Of a DNA stretch of 64,000 bases, positions 50,721 through 62,999 are shown one piece after another. The notes under the pieces were generated by a model. It was not told the DNA's origin. It saw only the letters and a list, made by a program, of their open reading frames with translations, and ran no database searches. Within the stretch, counting starts at the first letter, position 1. Each line of letters begins with the position of its first letter. The stretch comes from Ursus arctos. Taxonomy: Eukaryota; Chordata; Mammalia; Carnivora; Ursidae. The stretch is taken from NCBI RefSeq assembly GCF_023065955.2, contig NW_026622808.1, positions 34,794,475 through 34,858,474 of the forward strand. The letters run 5' to 3'. The position numbers and the translations under genes are program-made.

Positions 50721-52819
50721 CACGCCAGGCCCTGCACGGCCCGTGGAAACCTCGGAGGTATTGGGCTCACGTTCCCCATTTTCCCGATGAGGAATCTAGG
50801 GCTTTGCAGGGTTAGCAACGTGCTGGAGGTCACCCAGCTATAGCCTGCAGCCACAGCTCTGTCCCCGTGACCTGCTCAACCCACACAGGGAGGGCACTCA
50901 GCAGCAGGGCCCAGGTTTTCAGGGCTGCATCTCAGAGTGAACCCACGGGACACAAAGCACATCTGTGTGGCTCTGTGTGGCCCCCCAGAGAGGGCTCTGC
51001 AGAAGCCCCCCTTTGCCCCCCCACACCCCTCTCCCAGGTGGGGACAAGTGGCAGGCTGCAGCTGAATCAGCTGAATTCATTCCCCTCCTCTCTGCATGGG
51101 GACCCCTGAGGTCGGGGCGGAGGCTGGGCAGCACTCACGGAGCCAGGAGGTGCGCCCGACCTGGCCTGGAGCCGTGGAGGCGCCCGGTAAGCGGACCCTG
51201 CAGCTCTGCTTTGGAATTCCAGGCACATCCAGAGGCTGCGGCAGAGGCTGCAGGGGTGAAGCCAGGGCCCGGGCTGCAGGGCTGAGAGAGGCCACAGCAG
51301 ACACCTGCCCCCAGCACCTGCGGCAGCATCCACAGCCGAATGGGTGCTGTGGGCACCTAAGGGACCCCCACCTGCTCTCGGGCCCCCCGGGGCTCCCTCC
51401 CCCACTGCCTGCGGGATCACAGCTCAGTTCCGGGGCTCAGTGCCTCAGTCTCCCTTCTGTTGCTCAAATGACAGGGAGAAAAGAATCCCTCCCTGTGAGG
51501 ATGAAAGGAGGTGACATGTGCCTGGAACAGAGCCTGGGAGAGGTGTCATGGCTTAAACATTCCAGGGTAGCCTATGGTGCCGGTGGATTAATCTCCTTGT
51601 CGCTGGGTTGTCCTCCTCGGCCAGCGGTTTGTATTTCTGTCTCACGGACCCACACAGAGCGCATAGGCCAGAAGCTCCACTCCCCTCCTGTTGGGAAAGC
51701 AAAGGGTTTGCAGGCAGCAGGGCCTGGGGGCAAGGAGGGACCAATGTCCTCCGGAGGGCCTGCCCAGCCCTAACCTTCTCAGGACCTAGACAGGTAGGGC
51801 AAGCGGCCGGCTAATGTCATGTTGAGGCTGGGGAATGTCCAAAGACGGGGAACGTGAGGGCAGGTCCCAGTGACCATGAAATGGGTCCCTGTGGGGGGTG
51901 CTGTCAGGGTGGCCACCAGCCCCTGCTGGAGAAGGACATCAGCCCCACGTTTCCCAGAAACTCTCAGAATTAAGCAGGGGGTGGAAAAACAGCTCTGTGG
52001 AGAGTGGAGCTTCCCCCCACCCCACACACCGCAGTCCTAATCAAGACCCAGAGGCCAGGCATGGTCCCCTAGTGGCCTCCACTGGGGCGGGGGGGCAACA
52101 GGCTATAGGACTCACAGTGAAGTGTGAGCAGACTCCCCAGAGGAAGGGAGCTCTGAAAGCCCCATGACTGGGGAGACAGAGGCTTGAGTCCCAGAAAGGA
52201 GAGAGGGAGGACTGCAAAGGCCCATAGATGTGGGACATAGGCCCAAGCAGCGGGGAGTTGGTGGGCACGACTAGAGCACTGCTTCCTGTGGGAGGGAACG
52301 ATCCACTCGGGGGACTCTGGGCACCAGCCTCTGGGATGATGTGAGCCAAGGGTAGGTGGCCCCAGGTCCTGCTTCTAGCCATGGTGCCCTGACACCCCCA
52401 CCATGAGAAGGCTACTTCTGGAGGGACAGATTTCTTCCCCACAGCTTGCAGAACGGCCATGCCCCACCCGCCTGTAGCCCCAGAGAGGGCCTGGACCCCA
52501 GAGGCTTCTAGACCCACAGAGCACCCCAGCTGGAGGGCACTGGAAGGGCCAACCTGTGAATAAAGGGGGGATTCTGCTTCACTGCCTCATTGGCCCAGGG
52601 CATCTGGAGCCCATCAGAAGACACAGAAGTCAGGCCCCTGAAGGAGTCTGCGATCGATTAGCCATGTCTGCCAAAGGTGGCCCACGGGCCAGAGAAGGTT
52701 TGATGGCTGTATATCTGCAGCCCTACATCATACAGATGGGGAAACTGAGGTCCAAAGAGGAGCTTTCCTAAGACCACAGAGCAAGTTAGAGCCTAACTGC
52801 TTCTACTTTCCTTCAAGTG

Positions 52820-52925
52820 GTGACTTCCTTTGGGCAGATTCCCAGGAACAGGACCGCTGGGTTAAAGGTTCTGTGTATTTTTAGGCCTTTCGACTCAAGT
52901 TGCCAAATGGCCTCCAGAAATTATC
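52820..52925 (+). repeat. Old L1M-type LINE fragment
   Basis: 'cagattcccaggaacaggaccgctgggttaaaggttctgtgtatttttagg' then 'caagttgccaaatggcctccag' follow an ancient L1M 3' segment. A reverse MIR piece lies just upstream (52720-52790). Confidence 0.55.
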
Positions 52926-54969
52926 TCCGGGTCCCCTGCCCCTGGTGGGCTGTGAGGCAGTAGCGGCTGAGGCCCCAAGACGACCCCCAACCCAGAGTTC
53001 AGGCTCAGACCTGAGGGTAGCTTGAAGCAGCCTCAAGCCCTCTGTTCCCCGAAGGGACACAGCTCAGGGGCTGCCTTGGAATGGAAGGCTGTTAAACTGT
53101 GCTCGGAGTCCAGGTCTTGGCCTTTCGTGGCTGGAGTTATAGCAGGGGCTCAGCCCTTAAGTCCTCCCAGGGTCCTGCACCTGAGTGGGTTGGGGGAGGC
53201 CCTAGGCACGAGGGATTCTGAGGCTGGAGACCAGTAAGATGGGTAGCTGGGACAGAAGCCCTTGGCCGGGCTTGGGTCGGAGAGTCCCCACCTCTATCTC
53301 CGGCTGCCTGACGCGGCCCAGGCTGAACCCAGCACCTTCTAGCCGGGGCCGCAGCTCCACCCCCACCACAGGCTCCCGGGAGCCCAGAAGAAGGGGTGCC
53401 CGGGCAGACAGCCTCCAGGGAGGGCTGGGCCGGGCATTTCCTGCCGACGGGTGCCAGGCTCCAGTCCCCTGAAGGCGTGATTCTTTAGTCTTAGTCAGAG
53501 GAAGTGAGGCAGGGCAAAGGGGCCACGTGTGCGCGGTGCCGCGGGGCCTGGCGGGCAGGGCTGGGAGGCTGGCAGTGGTAGGAGCCAGGGAGCGGCCCAG
53601 GCCCTGCACGTCCCCTCCAGCCATACATACCATGACTGCCCTCAACAGCCAGCCGACTGCCCAACACCCAGACAGGTCCCCGGAGACCAGGCCCCAGGGG
53701 TGACCGGCCCGACTCCAGCTCCCTCTTACCAATCGCTGAGTCTCTGCTCTGTCGCTCACCTGCCATGTGGCTTAGACTTGTCACGTCAACCCTCTGAGCC
53801 TTGGGGTTCTCATCGGTGAAGTGGGAAAATTGGGGAACCCATATGTCCCTGGCTTTCTCCTGCCCCGACATCAGGAGCCCACCCTCCCAGTTTGGCCCAT
53901 CCCCAGGTCCTGGGGAAAGAGTCGGCCAGGGTAGAGTCGATACCCTCCTTGAGCAGAAAGGGCAGTCCAGGCCCAGAGGGCAGCGCCTTCTCAAGAACTG
54001 GCGGCTCCAGCAGTTTATGCCACGTAGATGTGCCCAGCGGGGATCCCCCAGCCCTCGGCTTTGGCCAAGCTATCAGAATCCCCAGGGGCCCAGGCTGATG
54101 AGCCTCCCGGCCCTGCACAGGGTGGTGATTGAGCAATACCACGGCTGCCTGCAAGCTCAGGCTATGGGCACCTGCCACAGGGCCACTCCCCAACCCAAGG
54201 CCCTGCTTCCGAGTGTGGCTTGGGCCCCTGATGTCTGAGTTTGCAGGCTTTTCTATGACCCAGCTCTGACCACAGTGGGTAAGAGAGGCAGTTTCTGTCT
54301 TGGCGCTTGGTCTGGGACCTCTTCCCCAAGGTCCCACCCCTGTTCTGCTGGAGAAGCCTAGCAAACCTTGGCCAAATAGAAAAAAGAGAAAGCCTGGGGG
54401 CTTAGGGCTCCAACCTCCCCTAACAAAGGGAGGCAGGAGGTGAGGCTGTGTGTGCCGAGAGAGAGCTCTAGTCCTCTTGGCCTCTGTACAGACAGGTGCA
54501 CCAAGCAAAAGTAGCCTTGAACTAGCTCAGACCACGGCAGGTCCCTGGGAGCAGAGGCGGGGCAGGGGCCTGCTGAGGACTGAACTGGAGAGACCTCCTC
54601 TGTTCCCCTTGGTGGGGGCGGGGCTCCCTTCCTCTGCTCTCACAGGGGCCAGCACTGGCTGGAGCAGGGGCACAGGTGGGAAGTCTCACCCCTCAGGCTC
54701 CCACCCTGCAGATAGGGGGACCGAGGCTCCCAGAGGGAAAGAACCAGGGGCCCGGCCTGATGCCCTCATAGTGGCTGGCTCTGCCCCAGCTCTGACTGAG
54801 CAGAGAGGGAAAGGTAAGGAAGGCCAGGAGGGTCTCCGGGACAGATGGGACTGGGCCACATGGAGCGAAGGTGTCGGGCTCTGGCCAGGCCGGGTAGCCG
54901 GCCTCCCTGCCCGGGCCTATGCTGGGCGGGGGCAGCAGGGCTCAGGCTGGCGGGCTGTTGATCCAGCCC

Positions 54970-55052
54970 AACAATGATGAAATGGCCCCTTTGTCCTGCG
55001 GCGCCAAAGTTACTGTGACTGGAGGAGGCGTGACGTGAAAGGGTCATTGTTC
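54970..55052. promoter_or_regulatory. SOX/CRE motif cluster
   Basis: AACAAT (54970-54975), CCTTTGT (54988-54994), TGACGTGA (55031-55038, CRE-like) and CATTGTTC (55045-55052) lie within 83 bp of unique sequence. They are SOX-type sites in both orientations around a CRE half. Function is inferred. Confidence 0.35.
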
Positions 55053-55569
55053 CCACTTGGGCGGCCACTCAGGGAGCTGGAGGACCGACCCAGAGCGGGC
55101 TTCGTGCCAAGGCTGCAGCCCCGCCTGCGGCCTGCGGCTGTCGGAGTGTCCTGGGCTCTCCGACTCCTACCCACAGCCACTGCCCCGCAGGACCAGCCTG
55201 AGCACAGGTGACCGCCCACCACAGTGTCCTGTCCCCGTGCCTCCGCTGCGCTTTCCAGGTGGGATGATATTGCAGATCGTGAATGAGATGCACCCTGGTG
55301 TTGGGGGCTAGGCTCTGCTCTTTGCATACATGTGAACCCGTGAGGCAGGACACCTGCATCCTGGACAGGAAACTTGTCAGTGACATTCACATCCCAAGAC
55401 TATGGCCTCAGGGGACTCCTCCCGCAATCTTCAAGATGAGGGGAAAGAGGTCCAGAGAGGGAACTGGGGGGCCCGGGGCCACACAGCGTGAGCCGGTTGG
55501 CTGATGGACCTCCGTTCCCTCTGGACCCTGGAAGCCCCCTCCTTGCCAGTCCTCTTCTCCCGCCCCCTC

Positions 55570-55960
55570 CAATCCGTTCTCCCCTGAGCAGCTGACCCTG
55601 AGATCTTTCCAAAATCCAAACCTAATCAGGCTTGGCTTCCAACCTTTCCTGGCCTCCCACATCCAGAGAAAGTTCAAGCTTTGGTGCTGGCATTCAAGGC
55701 CTTCACTGTGCCGTAGCAGTCAGCGGGGAGAGGCCCTGTCTACAGTGCAGAGCGTCCCTCAACCTCGGTGTGGGAGCACTGGCCACAGCAAAGACTATTT
55801 TCTCTCTCCAGATCCAGCCTTCACTCCTTGCTCCCACAGTTCCTGCCCCCTCGAGGGATCCCCTTCTCTTCCGCTGCTCCTCCGGGTCCTACTGCCTCCA
55901 GCCTCTGGGGTTCAGGTGAAGAGCCAGGAAGCTGGGCAGAGGTGGTCAGGAGGGGTTGGT
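55570..55960 (+). repeat. L2 LINE relic
   Basis: 'tgagatctttccaaaatccaaacctaatcaggc', 'aaagttcaagctttggtgctggcattcaaggccttcac', 'ctccagatccagccttcactcc' are L2 3' landmarks. Confidence 0.65.
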
Positions 55961-56088
55961 CCAGGCCCAAGCTGGAGCCCCGTCTCCTCAGCCCAGGTGG
56001 TCCAGCTGGCTCCAAGGCCCAGAACTATTCTCCTCCCCAACTCACCACTGCCCCCAGCAGCTGCCATCAGGCTCAGCCTGACCCAGGC

Positions 56089-56193
56089 TAATTAAGCCCT
56101 CCCTCAGCCCAGGCGAGGCTCTGGCTCCAGCTCTAGACTTTTTTCCCTGGAGGGATGGAGCTAATTAACCGAGAGGGTTTAATTAATCAATTA
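56089..56193. promoter_or_regulatory. Homeodomain-motif cluster B
   Basis: TAATTA at 56089-56094, 56162-56167 and 56180-56185, plus CAATTA at 56188-56193, lie in 105 bp. The last two overlap in TTTAATTAATCAATTAG. GC-rich sequence without such sites flanks them, and no repeat family is recognised. Confidence 0.4.
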
Positions 56194-56629
56194 GCGTGGC
56201 CTCCAGACCCCTCCACTTAGCTGTAGCCGTGGCAGATACTTATAAACAGAAGCTGCCAGACCCTTCTCTGGCTGGCTGGAACTAAAGGAGAAAGCGGGCG
56301 ATCACGGTGGGCGCAGAGGCAGTAAGAACGGGGGCGGCAGAGGCAGGAGACCCAGCCAGTGGCGCAGAGGGGCCCAGTGCCACCTCCTGGGCCCCACCAA
56401 AGGCCCGAGCAGGTGCAGAATGGCAACACCTGGGCACGCGAGGCTCCACAGTGAGCCGTGTACTCCAGAGACACCTCCGTGGGCACAGGTCATGCAGGCC
56501 TGACATCCAGAGCTAGGCAAGTTTCCAGAAGTGCCCCCAGACAATGGCCAGAGGGCTGATGATGCGCAGCTGGACCTGACACCGTGGCTGGCAAGGCCTC
56601 CAGGGGATGGCGCTGCACAGAAGGCCACG

Positions 56630-56800
56630 GGAGCTAGAGGACGCCCCAGAACCCCAGCTGAGGGAGGAGGTTGGGAAGGCTTTCTGGAGGAGGAGGCCTT
56701 TGAGCTTAGCTCAGGGAAAGAGTAGAGAGAGGCAGGCAACTGAAGGGGCTGCAGGTGATCCAGAGTATTCCAGGAGGAGGAGATAGCATGTGCAAAGGCC
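56630..56800 (-). repeat. L2-type relic
   Basis: 'gttgggaaggctttctggaggaggaggcctttgagctta' and 'gatagcatgtgcaaaggcccagaggc' match a common L2-derived segment. Orientation is uncertain. Confidence 0.5.
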
Positions 56801-58562
56801 CAGAGGCAGGTGCAGCAGGAGGTTCTCCCCCACAAGACGTCGCCTTCTCTGGGAAGCCTCCCAGAGGGCCTTACCTGGTAGAATTGGTGTCCCCGAGTCT
56901 CTGCCCCTCCAGCCTGCACACTCCAGGACAGCCTGGACTCAACACTCCTCCCCAAGCCTCCTGACCTGCTGCCAGCTCTCCTCTACCTCCCCTGCCCCGT
57001 CCTGAGGAGCCCTTCAGAAAGGGGGCTATAGACTCCCTCCCCTGAGATGCTGCTTTCCTGGGGTTGGCACAGGCAGGAGCCCAGGTGGGATCCGGATTGG
57101 GAGGGGTCAAGGCTCAAAGCTATCCTTTACCTCTCAGGCCTGGGTTAGTGGAGTGGAAGGACTCCCGATCCAGCCAGACCTGCACCCCGACCCCAGGGGC
57201 ACCTTCCAGGCTTCGCTGCTCTGTCTTGGCTTCTTCCTCTGTTCGTCGGGGATAATCCAGCACCTCCCTCTGAGGGCTGCTGGGAGGAATAGTTGAGTTT
57301 ATCATGTAAAGCCGACAGGGCACCCTGGCCCAGAGCAAGGGCGTGTACGTGCATTGTTATTATTACTCTCACTGCCCCGGGACCAGATACTCAGCAAAAC
57401 TCCGAGGCGGGGCGGCCATGAGGCACAGCTGGAGCTGCTGGCCCAGGCAGGGGCCCCAGCTGAGGAATGGTTCAGCCCCCGGCGCTTTGCTGGGCCCCCG
57501 CTGGGTGCCTGGCACCACCGACGCTCGGCTTCTCCAAATCAGCTACAATCATAGCCAAACATAAAAGATAAATGATCCTGCTTTCCTTTCAGAAACCGAT
57601 TGGAAAAATGGAGCACAGGTGTTTGCCCCGGAAATGCCACTTCTGGGCACGAGGCCCAGAGAAAGAGCCCGAAATGCAGAAAACACAACACCCAGAATCC
57701 TGGCCCAGAGGTCCTGATGGGACAACAAAGACCAGAGACAACCTGAGCGCCCGGAGACTAGGGAGGGGCAGTGGTGTCCAGCCTCTCTGCTTCTCAGGGG
57801 CAGGGGAGTGGGCCGCAGAGGCCTGGCTCCAGGGATCTGAGGGGAAGCGCGAGCCAGGCCGCTGCTCCTGCTGTGCCCTCCACACCACTCTCTGTGGAGG
57901 AGAGGAGAGAGGCAGCTCCAGCCGGCCCAGGTCTCCGGCGCCCAGGAGAGCTGCTGAGGATGGGCAGGACTTGGGAATTTGGGTGGCCGGTGAGGACGGG
58001 ATTTGGACCAGCAATACAGGGGAACAGGCTGAGCAAAGGGATAGAGTGCGAGGGAGGGCCTGAGCTCAAGGCCCTTTCTGACAACCCCAGGAAGACCCCC
58101 TAGAATCCCCGATCAAACCGTCCTCGGGCAGGCTGGGTGCTGGGAGCAGGGAGGGGCAGGCCATAGCGCTAGGCCTGGGGGCCAGGGCTCACCTGGGAGC
58201 AACACTCTGAATTTCTCAGGCGCTCAGGACCAGGGGACACCGTGAGACCGTCCTCTAGGCAGGTAGATGGAAGGAGCAAGTGTCCTCAAGGGGCTGCAGC
58301 AAAGGAGCTTACTGGAGCGAGGAGGGGCCAGGCCTGGCCCCCCCCCCCCCAGCCAGGCACCCCGCCCAAGGCTCCCCATCCCTGAACTGCAGCCTTCTCC
58401 TTTTAAGCTGGGTACTGGCTTCTAGGCTACTCCGGATGCCAGGCTGTGCAGCCCTTGGGATAGAAGCGAAGGTCTGGGCCATAATCCCTGAGTCCCGAGT
58501 CTGAGGGCCGGGTCCCTCGGGGTCATTCTCATTTCTCGCCTGTGCAAACAGGGAACCTGAGG

Positions 58563-58761
58563 GGGCGCCTGGGTGGCACAGCGGTTAAGTGTCTGCCTTC
58601 GGCTCAGGGCGTGATCCCGGCGTTGTGGGATCGAGCCCCACATCAGGCTCCTCCGCTATGAGCCTGCTTCTTCCTCTCCCACTCCCCCTGCTTGTGTTCC
58701 CTCTCTCGCTGGCTGTCTCTATCTCTGTCAAATAAATAAATAAAATCTTAAAAAAAAAAAA
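58563..58761 (+). mobile_element. Young SINEC, 'CACAGCGGTTAAG' subfamily (copy 1)
   Basis: Full-length element: head with CACAGCGGTTAAGTG, 'gcttcttcctctcccactccccctgcttgtgttcc', 'cgctggctgtctctatctctgtc', (AAAT)n tail. A perfect 18-bp target-site duplication CAAACAGGGAACCTGAGG occurs at 58545-58562 and 58762-58779. Confidence 0.97.
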
Positions 58762-58951
58762 CAAACAGGGAACCTGAGGACTGGACGAGGAGGAGGCCTG
58801 TCCGAGATCACACGGCCATCAGGGACACCTGGCCCTCGGAGGTGGCCCTCAGGGGTGGTCACAGTTAAACTGGCATCATCGTGACTCACATTCCCAAGGC
58901 CTCACTGGGAGGAAGGCCCTTCATCCTGTTTTCTCCTCTTAGACCCACATC

Positions 58952-59068
58952 TTTTTTTTTTTTTAAGATTGTATTTTTAAGTAATCTCTATACACAACAT
59001 GGGGCTCGAACCCACAACCCCGAGATCAAGAGTTGCATGTTCCATCTACTGAGCCATTCCAGTGCCCT
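58952..59068 (-). mobile_element. Short tRNA-type SINEC
   Basis: T run, 'aagattgtatttttaagtaatctctatacacaacatggggctcgaacccacaaccccgagatcaagagttgcatg', ending 'gagccattccagtgccc'. It is an older, short-form copy with only a weak duplication (TAGACCCAC / TAGGACCCAC). Confidence 0.9.
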
Positions 59069-59368
59069 AGGACCCACGGTTCGGATCTCTGCTATACAGA
59101 AGAGGAAAGCAAGCTCTGAGAGGGGCCACCAGGGCTGTGCTGTCCCAGGAAAGTCTTCAGTAGGAGGGAGGACCTTGGTGACCCCTGCCTCTCTCTGGGT
59201 GTTCAATGTGTGGGTACACATTGAAGGGTGGGGGCAGGTGAGGGGAACTCAGACTCCAGTGGCCAGGGTTCCACTGTGGACCCATGCGTGTCCTAAGACC
59301 CGACCTTCGAGGGGGCATGGTGGCTGCCATTCAGGCCATGGATGTGGAGTCAGACAAGCTGGGACCTT

Positions 59369-59554
59369 TTTTTTTTTTTTAAGATTTTATTTATTTATTT
59401 GACAGAGAGAGAGAGAGAGAAAGTGAACGCAAGCAGGGGGGAGCAGGAGAGGGAGAAGTAGGCTCCCCGCTGAGCAGGGTACCCGATGTGGGACTCCATC
59501 CCAGGACCTGAGCCGAACGCTGACACCCAACCGACTGGGCCACCCAGGAGCCCC
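59369..59554 (-). mobile_element. SINEC element
   Basis: Reverse orientation with a long T run, 'attttatttatttatttgacagagagagag' module, and head ending 'ccgactgggccacccaggagcccc'. An imperfect duplication AAGCTGGGACCTT / AAGCGGGAACTT flanks it. A segment of the body is missing: the 'ggatcatg' part between 'ccaggacc' and 'tgagccg'. Confidence 0.92.
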
Positions 59555-59639
59555 AAGCGGGAACTTCTGTCCACACAACGGGCCCTATCTCCCGTGAGCA
59601 GCCTTCCACACTCCTAGTTCTACAGGTGTCCACAGCAGT

Positions 59640-59830
59640 CCAACCCCCACCCACCCTGAGTGACCAGCTCAGCCTTCTCACTGTCCCCTGTCCTGCACGT
59701 TCCCCTTCAGGCTGTTCTCCACTTAGTGGCGAGGGGATCTTTCTAGTGACAACCAGACCCTGTCAGCCCTACGCTTAAAGCTCGCTTGGGGTTCCCTTGT
59801 TCTCTGGACCAGACCTGGTTCCTCCCTGGC
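59640..59830 (+). repeat. L2 LINE relic
   Basis: 'ggcgaggggatctttctagtgac', 'agaccctgtcagccctacgcttaaagc' and 'gcttggggttccc' are L2 3' landmarks. Confidence 0.65.
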
Positions 59831-60040
59831 CCATCCAGCCCTGAAGGGGCTGCAGCTTCTCCTTTGCCTGCAACAGGGTGGAAGGACCCTGGGGCCAGAG
59901 GAGGTGCGGGTATGGAGGGGGCCGATGGAGACCCTACAGGCAGATACACAGAAGCCACGAGGTAGCTGATGCCCCGGGAGGTGTGTGACGGGGCAGCCCC
60001 GGGAAGGGGGTTGGCTGCCTGAGCAAAGGCAGGCACTGGA

Positions 60041-60251
60041 AGGGCGCCTGGGTGGCACAGCGGTTAAGTGTCTGCCTTCGGCTCAGGGCGTGATCCCGGG
60101 GTTCTGGGATCGAGCCCCACATCAGCCTCCTCCGCTATGAGCCTGCTTCTTCCTCTCCCACTCCCCCTGCCTGTGTTCCCTCTCTCGCTGGCTGTCTCTA
60201 TCTCTGTCAAATAAATAAATAAAATCTTAAAAAAATAAATTAAAAAAAAAA
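60041..60251 (+). mobile_element. Young SINEC, 'CACAGCGGTTAAG' subfamily (copy 2)
   Basis: Near-identical to the copy at 58563 over the head and body. A perfect 16-bp target-site duplication AAAGGCAGGCACTGGA occurs at 60025-60040 and 60252-60267. The A-rich tail contains an extra AAATAAATT block. Confidence 0.97.
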
Positions 60252-60494
60252 AAAGGCAGGCACTGGAGTGCCATGTCGCCTGTGGAGGCTAATCTGACCC
60301 AGCCAGAGACAATGGGGCTGAGGCCTCGTCTTACCTCTTGAGAGTTGCTAATGATGGTCTTTAATGGCCATGCCTGGGAAGGGATGACCTCACCCCACCC
60401 GCGCCCTAATGAGAGGAGGCTGGAGTCAGAGGCAGGCGGTTCCTCCATCACTATGGGACCTGCTTGGGCTTGTCCTGTCTGAGAAATGAGGGGG

Positions 60495-60496
<2 letters not shown>

Positions 60497-60535
<39 letters not shown>
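60497..60535 (+). repeat. (GT)n microsatellite
   Basis: About 19 uninterrupted GT units. Confidence 0.95.
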
Positions 60536-60537
<2 letters not shown>

Positions 60538-61227
60538 CGCGCGCACGTGCATACATGCCTATGTCTCTGGTCCTTCACAGGGCCGGGTAGAGAAGGCTCC
60601 CAGCCCGACTGGGGAGGCTGGACCTGGGAGGAAAGACTCAGGGCAGCAGCGTGGGGAGGCCTAGCTTCTTCCCTGACTCACTCTATGACCCCATCTGAGC
60701 CTCGCTTTCCCTATCTACATGGGGTTGGGGGGGACCAGGACAATTCTGAGGTCTGCTGGGTATCAGGAGTCAGATGGGGCCGATCCCAGAAGGCCTCTGG
60801 GAGGAGGTGAGAGGGCTGTGCTCAGGTGGGTCCGGAATAAGCAGGGGAAATAGATCAAATATCAGGACCCAGACAACCCCCATGCAACCCAGGCTCCGGG
60901 ACACCTGGCTCCCACATCAGGCTTTCCAGCTTCTGTTAAGAGTTTGGTGTGGGTGCTGGTGTCCCAGCCACATCCAGACTGATGCGGAAGACGGCCCAGT
61001 GTAGGCGCGGTGTCTGGAGGCAGGCCTGAGTGTGCCAGGCAGCAGCAGTGGTAGGGGAGGGGGCAGGTTCCAGCACCGGTTCGCTGCCCGCTTCCACCCT
61101 GCCCCATTCATGAGGGATGACTGTTTGCACCCTGGGGAGAGGCTCTGGGTGGCGGGCAGGCAGCCCCTCTCCTGAGCGCTGCCTGCCCCTCCCTCCAGCT
61201 CAGAGCAAGACTCCCCTCGGAAAACGT

Positions 61228-61360
61228 TTATCTCTTTTGTGGTCAACTCGTCAGATGCCCTGCAGGGGGACTGCAAGTTCTTTCTCGTGTCCAGCCTTAG
61301 TCACTCCTGCTGTTGCACCTGATTCATTTATCAGAGGACAAGCCGAGGGCCCCATTATCC
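61228..61360. promoter_or_regulatory. GATA/RUNX motif group
   Basis: TTATCT (61228-61233) and RUNX core TGTGGT (61238-61243) are 4 bp apart. GATA-type TTATCA (61328-61333) and TTATCC (61355-61360) follow, with CACCTG (E-box) just upstream of the third site. This is unique sequence; function is inferred. Confidence 0.35.
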
Positions 61361-62999
61361 CGCAACCCAGCCTGACATCACCGAACTTCCCTCAGGCATG
61401 TTCCCACTCCTGGGGCAGCCCAGCCGACACAGGAAATGGCTGCTGGATGAATGTGCCCCTGTGAGTGAGTGGCTCAGATCTTCCTCCCATGAGAAGGCTG
61501 GGAAGTGGCTAAGACGCGGAGGGGGAGGGGCGCTCCTGGGCCCTGGGCTGAGGTGGAGACAGAAACAGGAATCCAAAGGGAGGCAAAGAGGGGGTCAGGA
61601 GGAGAGAAGGGGCTGAGAGCACATGGACTAACAGATCCGCCTCAGAAAGCCAGTGTCCTGGAGCTCAGGGGACACTGGCATCAAGGGCGTCAGCCAAAGA
61701 TGGCCTGGGACAGCCAGGGCCCATGGGGGAAGAGCACAGCGGAAACAGGGTAGAATAACAGGAGCTCGGAGTGGACCATGAGGTGGGGACCTGGGAGCCG
61801 GGGTAGAGACAGACATCCAGAGTGAGCGTGGCCCAGCCCAAAGGCACAGAGCGAGGACCAGAGTCCCGGCCACCCAGCCATGACCTGGTCCTCTGTCCCC
61901 ATCAGAGAAGCTGAAGGGAACCACAGCCAGGCATGGTGCTGAGGTGTGAACTTCCTCAGATGAGGACACGGAGGGTCAGCGAGGCCGTCTGGCCTGAGGT
62001 TGCACGGGAGGTCAAGCCCCCTCGTCCTCCATTCAAGGAGCTGGCTCGGGAGGCAGTGCTGCCCCACCCCCCAGCCTGTGCTCGGCACACTGGTACTGCC
62101 AGGCACTCGCTCGGCCTGTCGAGGGCCCAGCCCCCAGCCCGGCACCCGCGGGCTTCCCCAGCCCTGGCCAAGGGCAGCAAGAGGGAACAAAGGCCCAGTC
62201 TCTGCCTGCTCAGGCCCCCACCCCCTTGCCTGCCCCTGGCACAGAAGGACCAGGGCCCGAAGGGAGCCCGAGTGCAAAAGCAGCACCCGCCCTTTGCCGA
62301 GGCTGTGAGAAGCCCCCTTCCCCCTTCCACGGGCCTGCCGGCTGCACAAGTGTTCCCCCATTCTAAAGATTGGCACGCTGAGAGGGGCGAGGAGCTGGGA
62401 GCCACACATCTCGGATTAGAACCAAGGTCCCTTTGCCGAAGGACCTGCCCTCTAGCCCTCATCATCTGCTGAAGACATGATTGTGCTCTGGTTGAACGGA
62501 CTCATGGGCAGAGACGGGGCAGGGACAAAAAAAGTAGAGTCTGGACAGCCCAATGGAGAGTCTTTGGAAAGGGGCCAAGTTGCCCTTACCCACCCTAGCT
62601 ACCTACCTGCGGCCACCCGGTGTGGTCACAGCGGAAGGGATAAAGCCAGATGAGAGGCAGAGATGAGGAAACCGAGTCAGCACCTACTCTCTGACTGGGC
62701 CTCACTCAATCCAGCCAGAGGCAAGGGCAACACAAACCCCTCGGGAGCCCCATTCCACATGGAGCTGTCGCCCACTGAAGGCCTCGCACCCCCAGGCCAC
62801 GGCCACCATCCTTCTCCAGGCCCCCTCCCTGTTTCCTGCTCCCTGCTTCCACCCAGGTCCTGGCCTTGAGCCCCCAGCAGAGCCCTGCATGGTGGGTGGG
62901 CACTCACGTGCTCTGGAGAAGCTAGGCACGGCCCCTGGCTCCCCCCTGTAGGCCCAGACCAGGAAATGAATAGAATATTCTCATCGTGCCCCAAACACA

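Noticed and set aside
52064..52077. CTCF-like site on the minus strand (CCACTAGGGGACC)
   Set aside because: It has a mismatch at an invariant position of the core (GA in place of GC), so it was not called.
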